NCBI RefSeq assembly: GCF_001540865.1
Contig: NC_033629.1
Coordinates: 1,325,490 to 1,389,489, forward strand
DNA from: Ananas comosus
Taxonomy: Eukaryota > Streptophyta > Magnoliopsida > Poales > Bromeliaceae
Reading direction: 5' to 3'
Length of the DNA stretch: 64,000 nucleotides
Position 1 is the stretch's first letter. The number at the start of each line of letters is the position of its first letter. This document shows, one piece after another, positions 56,949-64,000 of this stretch. The notes beneath the pieces are model-generated. The model did not search any database. It had not been told where the DNA came from and saw nothing but the letters and a program-made list of their open reading frames with translations. Position numbers and translations under genes: made by a program.

Positions 56949-57170
56949 CTAAACAGTACTCTCAGGCCCTTCCTTGTTGACATGGCTCATCGGGGGCGGT
57001 GGCGACGAGACTACAACACCCGGCGGGGGCACGGGAGCGCCGTAAACCTGCGAGGCCAACCCCGCGCGCGCCTCCGCCCGCCCCTTCGCCCGGCCGAGGA
57101 AGTAGCACCCGAAGCCGAGCAAGATCGCGAAGAGGATCAGAGGGAGGGAGATGACTATAACCAAACCCAT
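56949..57170 (-). CDS. small single-pass membrane protein, 73 residues
   Basis: The start MGLVIVISLPLILFAILLGF leads into CYFLGRAKGRAEARAG: one membrane helix (about 3-28) followed by a basic flank (positive inside). The tail is proline-rich (YGAPVPPPGVVVSSPPPP) and ends HVNKEGPESTV. GC-rich coding sequence in AT-rich surroundings, with a good TATA box about 60 bp upstream, supports a real gene. Similar short plant proteins exist but their function is unknown to me. Confidence 0.75.
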   Translation of the reverse strand: MGLVIVISLPLILFAILLGFGCYFLGRAKGRAEARAGLASQVYGAPVPPPGVVVSSPPPPMSHVNKEGPESTV

Positions 57171-57229
57171 AACTCTCCACTCTTTATGCTCAGAAACTGT
57201 AGCCTGATTGAGGAATGAAGAAGATGGTG

Positions 57230-57240
57230 TTTATATATAG
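57230..57240 (-). promoter_or_regulatory. TATA box of the small membrane protein gene
   Basis: CTATATATAAA on the minus strand, about 60 bp upstream of the ATG at 57170, with a purine/pyrimidine-mixed leader between. Confidence 0.5.
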
Positions 57241-59376
57241 TGAGAAAAAGGAGGAAAAGAATAGATACAGTTAAGAGGGTTCTGAGAAACAGAAGGAATT
57301 AATGACAGATAGGAATAAGGAACTTGGATTACAAGATAAGTAGCTCTCTTTAAGGATTTGAGTATAAAGGTGGTGAACATTTCTTTCAATTTCCAGAAGA
57401 ATCTTTTATGTACTACAGGTTTATATAGTTATAGTGTAGTAAAAGATTGAGAGAAAGGACAAGAAAAGAAGAAGCTTCGACACACTTTTCCCCTAGCTGG
57501 ACCAAGCAATGTGACCGTTGAGAGTAACGTTCAAATTCGAGAAAAAAAAAAAAGAAAAAGAAAAAGAAAAGAAAAGAAAAGAAAAGAAAGAAATTTTGAA
57601 TTTCATCTTAGCCAATCTCTCAGTTATCCTTTTAAGAAGAAATTGTGTTAGTTTTAATCTGTGTTTTACTTCCCTCTTAAATAGATACCAAAAATTAGAA
57701 TAACTGTTAAATTCAAGTGTAAAATTTATAGGTGGGTGATCATGGTGTTTATATTTAGTTGAGTAGGACCAAATAGATTAATTAAATCGTCTAATCGAGT
57801 CTCAATTTTGAGCTGTAGTAATAAAGAGAGAGATCTCTTTTATTTAGTTTTAGATAAATGTTTAGATAAACAACTTATATGGTATGCCTAACTACTTTTT
57901 AAGTTTTACATCGGAACTTCAAAAGTTCACGTACTGATTTGTCCTCTATCTGGACTAGATGTATCTGTAAAAGTCGGGCATCACAATATGATCGGTCCTC
58001 TATCTCATCTCATAGATGCACGTACAGTTCACATCGAACTTGCATAAGTATCAAAAGGATATGGTGAAGAAGTCCATCGTGCTGTGAGCGCATGTTCAAA
58101 TGAAAGTAGGGCGGGGGAAGAAAAGAGAGAGAGAGGATTCTCGTGCGCACGACATAGCTTCACTGCCCGTACTTCATCACATTACTGGAGCTCGCAGCGA
58201 TGGAGTTCGGATATGATCAGCAAGGGGTCGCATAGTGATCAATCTAATTGCTCTCCTTCTTCCCTCTCTTGATCTCTCCTACCCTCGATGTAACAAGTCG
58301 GTAAGAGGGAAAGAGGTTTTTGACACTTTTAAAAATGTTTTGGACATTTTGAGAGGTTTGCGGTTATCTACTGTGAGATGTGTCATTCTCATGTTTTTCA
58401 TAGAGACCCAAAAAAAAAAAAAGCATCACCATCCAGGGATTTTCTTGTTTCATGTTTTTATTATCCGAAGGAATTTTCCAAAGGATTTTACGGTGAATTA
58501 CTTACAATTATTAAGTTACCATACTCTTACTCAAGTTTTAATTTTTTAAAATATAGTTGATGAGTCAGAAATGCATAAATTTAACTTTTGAAATTCAAAC
58601 CAGTCACCTTACAAAACATTAACTCAAAATCAAAATCAATCACCGCAAACATACCAAGTTCGTCACACGATATCACAAATGGTTTCGACGCAATTGAGGA
58701 GGGAAATTTTATCTACCAATATCGATGAATCTTTTGCGATGCTTACCCGTTATAATACAAACTTTATAGTAATGAGACTCTCTTCAACATTTTCTCCTAA
58801 CCCCTTTTCATGTCATCATAATCCTATAGCAGCAACACTTCCCACGTAGCAAAATATTTGTTGACTAGAAAGGTCTACTAAATCGCAAGTTAGAAAAAAA
58901 AAATGATCAAATATGAATTGCAACAGCTTTATACTCGGCCTTGGCTAAAATGAGATAATCAGCATACGCATCATGAGATCTGCGGATCACTAGAACCCTT
59001 TGCCCTCGAAGAAGCTGAATCGACTGCGATCCAATCACTCAGAAAGGTGCGCCGAAACCCTTACTTGCTGTTACTTGGAACAGGAGGTTGAGAAATTATA
59101 CAGCAGCAACCCTGAAGGGGTAAAAGGGGTGACGAGAATCAGGAAATAATATCCCGAGGGTAATCTGCTTAAAGGATGCAATAATATTAAAAAATTATTT
59201 TGTCCTTAAAGAGTTTCGCATTTGACAATGCAAAATTCAATCTGATATGGCACTTATAATCGCCATTTCCAAGATTAAGTTGTCATGAAGCCTTCTAATC
59301 ACCATTTTGTTGAGGTAAAATAGTTTAGGTCTCCAGCTAAATTGCCAATTGAGCAACATATTTACCACCAATTTTG
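57241..59376. other. spacer, no gene accepted
   Basis: AT-rich, with AAAAG/AAAGA runs at 57540-57590 and a poly-A run near 58410. Small open frames at 58084-58560 have no domain or codon character. A minus-strand snippet near 58920-58960 reads LAKAEYKAVA, faintly like a Copia RNase H motif, too short to claim. Confidence 0.4.
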
Positions 59377-62300
59377 TTACTTCAATCCGACCGTATTCCG
59401 AGCGCGCGAACTCTGTAAAATACTAGCGTAGTACTGGGTGAACGAGGCATTTGAACCACTTTTCTCGAACTGCAGAGAAAGGCATCAGAGAAAGAGAAAA
59501 GGGAATGTTAGTTAGTATTCTGAGACAACAGGAATAAAGGAAAAAAAGAAAAATGATAAAGACCTGTAGGAAACTCTCTACAGATTGTTGATCATTTGGA
59601 GAGAAAGAGACTTCGTCTCGCTTTCTCTGAATAAAATCTCTGTTCTGCTCAACCTGCAGACAAGGAAATAGAATACAAGAAAAGAAATTGAATTTAAAAA
59701 AAACATTTTTTCCATTTTTGAAAATTTTGACCTGCTGTTCTGGGGTTTTTTTTTTAACAATTTTCATATCAAACTATGTTGTTATGGATCCACATATGCT
59801 GACTGATATATCTAATGCATTTTATTCATCGGAAGGAGTTCCCAAGCTACTTCAGTCAACATACGAATATTTCAGTCCGATTAGGAGAAAAGAAGATAAA
59901 AGTTGCAAATTCAGACAAATAGGAGATACGTGTTATTTTTCTCAAAGCAATCTTTCTAAGTTCTAACTTTAATGTGTGACAAAATAGCTTGTAACTAATG
60001 GAATGAAAGTTTATAGCCCTTTGCCCTTACCTGGTCTATTAACCGCTTAACAGGACGACGGAGACCTTCGATGCTTGTTTTTGCATAGAATCTTTTTAAG
60101 AGAATGAGTGGAATAGTAGCAAGTTCAGGAAATGAAATATGATAACTCCACTGGCCAAAATGTGCAGATAGAAGCTCAACCACTGAAAGAATGCACTCCG
60201 TTTGGAATTCTTGAGATTTTAACAACTGCTTTGGAACCTGTGTGCATAATATAAAATTAAGATATCATTCCAAAAAAATCTAAAAGTTGTCCCAATTGAT
60301 CATCAAGCAGATACAGAGGAGTCTACCTAATGATCAACGGTACCAAAGAGTAAACAGAAATGAGGTGAAATTGAAAGAAAATAAAATGATGAAGACATGA
60401 ATGAATGTCAAGGAATACAGTAGATGTCCCACTAACCTTCAACAAAGATGGAAAGTTCATCCTTATTCCACTAGCTTCATTCATACTGCTGAGTTCTCGA
60501 TAATCTAGGGAGTCGAACAGCAACGATGCAATAGGAATGAAAACTCCACAAGAAAGAGAGAGCTCATTGAGCATTTGCACGCATTTAAGTCTCAAAGGTA
60601 AGTAACGTGGGCCATGAAATAAGTGAGCCACTGCAGTTATGACTTGGATAAGACAGACTATTAATTGCTGGAAATCATTATCCCTGAAGTTGCACGTGAT
60701 AAACTTAACCCACAGTTTAAGGCAGTTAATGTACTGCCAATTGTGTATCTTCCTGAGTTCTTCCTGCACCAAAAAAGAAAGATAAGGTCACAATGTACAT
60801 CATTTAAACTTGTACCTACATCACTGACATTCCAATTCATAGCAAATGCATTGACAACAAACATAGCCCATAGGCAGGTCGAGCAGGAGACATTTAAATC
60901 GAACCCAAATCTTATTAGCGTATACAGAGGTGAATGTAATCCTGTTTAAGAATTATTATTGATTAACCATTACAAGAAAGATATGAAACCAGCCACATAA
61001 ACACAATGCCAAAGAGAAATATTCTAATATATTGGAATATAATATTTTTCGGATATTGCCATTTAACCCAACAGACAAGATAAAACTTGCTACAACATTT
61101 TATAAAGAGACAGCAGTAAAGCGAAAAGGAGTAAAAGGAGTAAACTACAAAATAAGAATTACCAACTAATCCCTCAATTTCTACTAGGAAGTCAATCAAC
61201 ACAAGTATCTTTAATTGTTGTTGGCATTACGTGAAAAATCATCTCTCGGAATTAGCAGACATGACACAAGTAAACCTAAGTTGTCGATTTGGCATATTAC
61301 AGATAATAATGCAGTTCTTATTATTCAATATTTATAGCAGTCAAGGTTTGCAAGAAAATTAGACATAAAGCAACTACTTGGTGCTACAAAAACTAAAAAT
61401 AAAAAGTTGAATTACTTTACCTTTTTCTTTGTTTTGTAAGCCTGTCTCAATATACTAGCAAGCTGCTGCAAAGAAGTAAGTGCCCTTTCATATGATTTCT
61501 CAATTTCCAGGGAATATAGTTCAACTAGCGAGTTGACAAGAAAATCTATGTGCTTCAAGTTTGTATCATCTACAAACTTGGATGATGCAATAAAAGACTT
61601 GTATGTTTTTGTCAAGCACATATCAACATAGTCAGAGGGTGACTGGGAGGCAATATCGTGTATGATAAGAAAAGAGGAAGAAGAGAGACTCTGATCACCA
61701 GTGGCCCACAGATGAACTGAAATCTGCACTAGGATGTGAATTAGATTAGATACCGGCAACATATTTTACTAAAAAGAATATGCAACTTATAATAGAGTGA
61801 ATGATGATTGATACAACATGTTCTCATTACTTATAGGTCGTTAGACTCCATACTCTCGCCCAATATGTGAGCAGACTGAAGTACCAGACTGTAGTAAACT
61901 AAAAGAGAAATACACTGTGAATGGTCTTTTGATTCAATAACTTTTGTTTTCAACAATTTGAAATTTCACTAGAACATTAACTGCACATGCAATTATGCAG
62001 AAATACAAGAAGAGCTATTGATCGTGACAGAGTATGACATTATTTCTTTTTCTTTTGATTCCAAAAGAGAACCATATTAGAAAAAATGTAATGTAGAGAG
62101 TAATACAATGCCGTTGACCATACTCTTATATTGACAGAAGTAACCATGTTTAAAGTCATTGTTAGTGGCTTTATTAGGAAGAACTTTGACAGGAAGACCA
62201 AAATTGATGAAATAATCCACAACAAATGAACCATAGTTTCTACAATTACCAAAAGAAGATCTTAAGTGAATTTTGCAACCTGATGAATGATTCCCTCAGG

Positions 62301-63865
62301 TGCCAGAATTGAAAAGCAACTGATTTAAAGATGAAGTACAGGATCTTTAACAGGATAATATTTAAAGCACCTTGATGAGCCTCCTTGCTATTGACGGGAA
62401 AGCAGAAAAGAACACAACTGAAGCCCTCAGTTGAGATAAGACAAAATTAAGTATCTGGTTGTCGGTTACTTGATTTAGAAGATACAGTGAACTTCTTAAG
62501 TAAGACTTGATTAGCGGACTTGCAGTCTTCCACTCTGGTTTATTTTTCACTTTTAGAAGATTTACTTTGCTCAAAGAATCTGAAATTCCCAACATTCTGC
62601 GGAAAATGCCATCTGCCTCACAAAGAAGAAACATCAATATCTTAGAGAACACTTCTCTACTTTGAATTCTTCCAGCCATAACTTCATCAGAGTCAATGCC
62701 ATAACGACATGCAAATTGAAACCCGCTAAGTAGATTACGAAGTGCTGGCCCATTTGGCTCTTCCTTAACTAACCAACACCAAACATCTATGGTCGGGCTT
62801 GTGAGGACCTTATTATCAGTGTCTCCTACTCCATCTGGAAAACTTGTATCATCTTCTTCATCTGAATACTATAAAGCAAAGATTATTCTGAGAGATGTCA
62901 AATATAGTAATAATGTAAAGCAAAGCACAAATAGGGGAAAAAAAACGTAGAGGAAAATACAGCTTAAATTACTCAACAAAGGCATGAGATGTGTATTGTG
63001 ACTTGATGAAGAATAATAATAGAAAATTTTAACCAAAACGTGAAACAAGAAAACATGATATACTTTCCTTAATCAGTAAGCTTGTTGTTTCCTTTGGTTT
63101 CCAGAAATAAATTCCAGTTTCATTTTTCAATCTACTAAGTGTTGTAATAAGTCTAGACCCACAAAGCGGGTCCATGCATAGAGCACGTCTAAGGTTCAAT
63201 TCAGAGCCTGACTCAACTTAAACAAAGCCCAGACAACGCTTGGTCCAATACTAATACTAAATTTTCCAACAAAGATCAAGTTGCCATTTATATCTTCACA
63301 GAATCCTTGCCCAGCAAAATAGTGGAGCTTTACTATTCCGAGCTATGATTTGTAAAGCAAAGGCTTAATCCCAGAATTCTGGGCCGTGCCAGTAAAGGAC
63401 TTCAGCACCCCACAAACTCAAGACTAGGAAGTACAAAATACTCCTCCATATTGGAGCCAATCATGCACCAGTACAGAACTGGGACAGGTCAGCTATACCG
63501 AGCAAAAATATCCAGCTAACATATTGAACGAACAGTAAATGACAGGGGTATACATTCGTGAGAGGGGGAGGGGGAGGGGGAGGGGGGGGGGGGGGNGGGG
63601 GGGAGATTTTCGTTGCTTATTTACTTTCAGCTAATATTCTTTCTTTTCTTGTCAAAGAAAGCGACAAAACAAACAATGAACTCATTTTGTAGTTTTTTTT
63701 TTTCAAACTTCAGAAAAAGGCAGTTCCTGCCAATAAATTGAGAAATATAGTGTATGTGCTTTTTAGCGTTACCAAATGTTAAGAATCATTTCTTACAAGT
63801 TCTTCTCTCCGGGAAATTTCCATGTCATGTCGGCATTTTTCCAAAAAGCTTGAGAAGTCCGGTTC
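59377..63865 (-). CDS. NOC2: nucleolar complex protein 2 homologue (Noc2/REBELOTE type), 5' end outside or unrecognised
   Basis: Minus-strand exons seen: 63865-63797, 62868-62371, 61723-61421, 60763-60437, 60237-60031, 59653-59564, 59469-59377; all join in phase 0. About 528 residues of the C-terminal part are covered. Blocks typical of plant Noc2: DFSSFLEKCRHDMEIS, VWCWLVKEEPNGPALRNLL, REVFSKILMFLL, WKTASPLIKSYLRSSLYLLN, SVVFFSAFPSIARRLIK, ISVHLWATGDQSLS, NWQYINCLKLWVKFI, HLFHGPRYLPLRLKCVQMLN, WSYHISFPELATIPLILLKR, VEQNRDFIQRKRDEVSFSPN. Noc2 proteins escort pre-60S ribosomal particles from nucleolus to nucleoplasm; Arabidopsis REBELOTE affects floral meristem termination. The acidic/basic N-terminal exons must lie upstream of 63865, mostly beyond the window. 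Confidence 0.92.
63560..63607 (+). repeat. G-rich tract with quadruplex potential in a Noc2 intron
   Basis: GAGAGGGGGAGGGGGAGGGG-type repeats pass into a long G run with an N at 63595. Four or more G5 runs separated by A meet the G-quadruplex pattern. On the transcribed (minus-sense) RNA the tract is C-rich. Exact length is uncertain because of the N. Confidence 0.7.
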
Positions 63866-64000
63866 CTATAAAATGCAAAAAGAGTAAAAAAGAAACAAAT
63901 TGTCAAAAGATGTCATTGAAATTTATTCTTAGCTCATGCAACAGATTACAAGTAATCTAGCCTACGACAACCAGTTCTTCTTTTCCATACAAATTCATCA

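Noticed and set aside
58917..58975. Copia RNase H fragment (LAKAEYKAVA on the minus strand)
   Set aside because: Too short and without neighbouring reverse-transcriptase motifs.

Overview
The window reads as nuclear DNA of a flowering plant, most likely a monocot. Genes have GT-AG introns. Several first exons are very GC-rich (ANP32, ZIP, psaF, P-loop kinase) inside AT-rich surroundings, and short inverted-repeat transposons (MITEs) and TC/TA microsatellites are abundant. A commelinid such as pineapple would fit, but the species cannot be fixed from sequence alone. Single N bases stand at 6071, 25734, 35173 and 63595, all in low-complexity sequence.

I find 14 protein-coding genes. In order they are: an ANP32-type leucine-rich acidic nuclear protein (-, 613-2820), a ZIP metal transporter (+, 3611-5055), a P-loop kinase with an apparent frameshift at an N (+, 5561-6279), a TLC-domain membrane protein (+, 9561-12975), a SWAP70-like PH/coiled-coil protein (+, 14539-18550), the mitochondrial import subunit TIM14 (+, 19953-21675), a NAC factor of the JUB1 type (+, 33261-34990), a JASON-like protein (-, 37486-40703), a DUF1068/NKS1-type Golgi protein (-, 42446-44133), a divergent GT8-like type II membrane protein (+, 46097-50943), photosystem I subunit III PSAF (+, 52052-52738), an unknown three-helix membrane protein (+, 55147-55755), a 73-residue single-pass protein (-, 56949-57170), and a 5'-incomplete Noc2/REBELOTE ribosome-biogenesis gene (-, 59377 to beyond 63865). 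Exon limits were set by GT-AG sites that keep frame and family homology. The genes are ordinary housekeeping or developmental loci and do not form a pathway together.

Between about 21.7 and 33.2 kb there is no gene. That block, and many introns, are filled with non-autonomous elements. They include (i) Tourist-like MITEs with TAA/TTA target duplications, (ii) a family with ends rich in CCACAGGG-type words and target duplications of about 9 bp, suggesting MULE-type mobilisation, (iii) a family with arms of about 110 bp, one copy abutting a TATA box, (iv) foldback elements inserted in TA/TC microsatellites, packed six in a row at 30.0-31.9 kb, (v) a hAT-like MITE with 8-bp duplications, and (vi) a tRNA-derived SINE in three copies. 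A roughly 110-bp tandem array with a tRNA-like core, split by a Tourist MITE, lies just downstream of psaF, probably inside a 3'UTR intron. I see no CRISPR, operon, viral or defence system. The most unusual material is the microsatellite-targeting element cluster, the psaF array and a perfect 35-bp inverted repeat in an intron.
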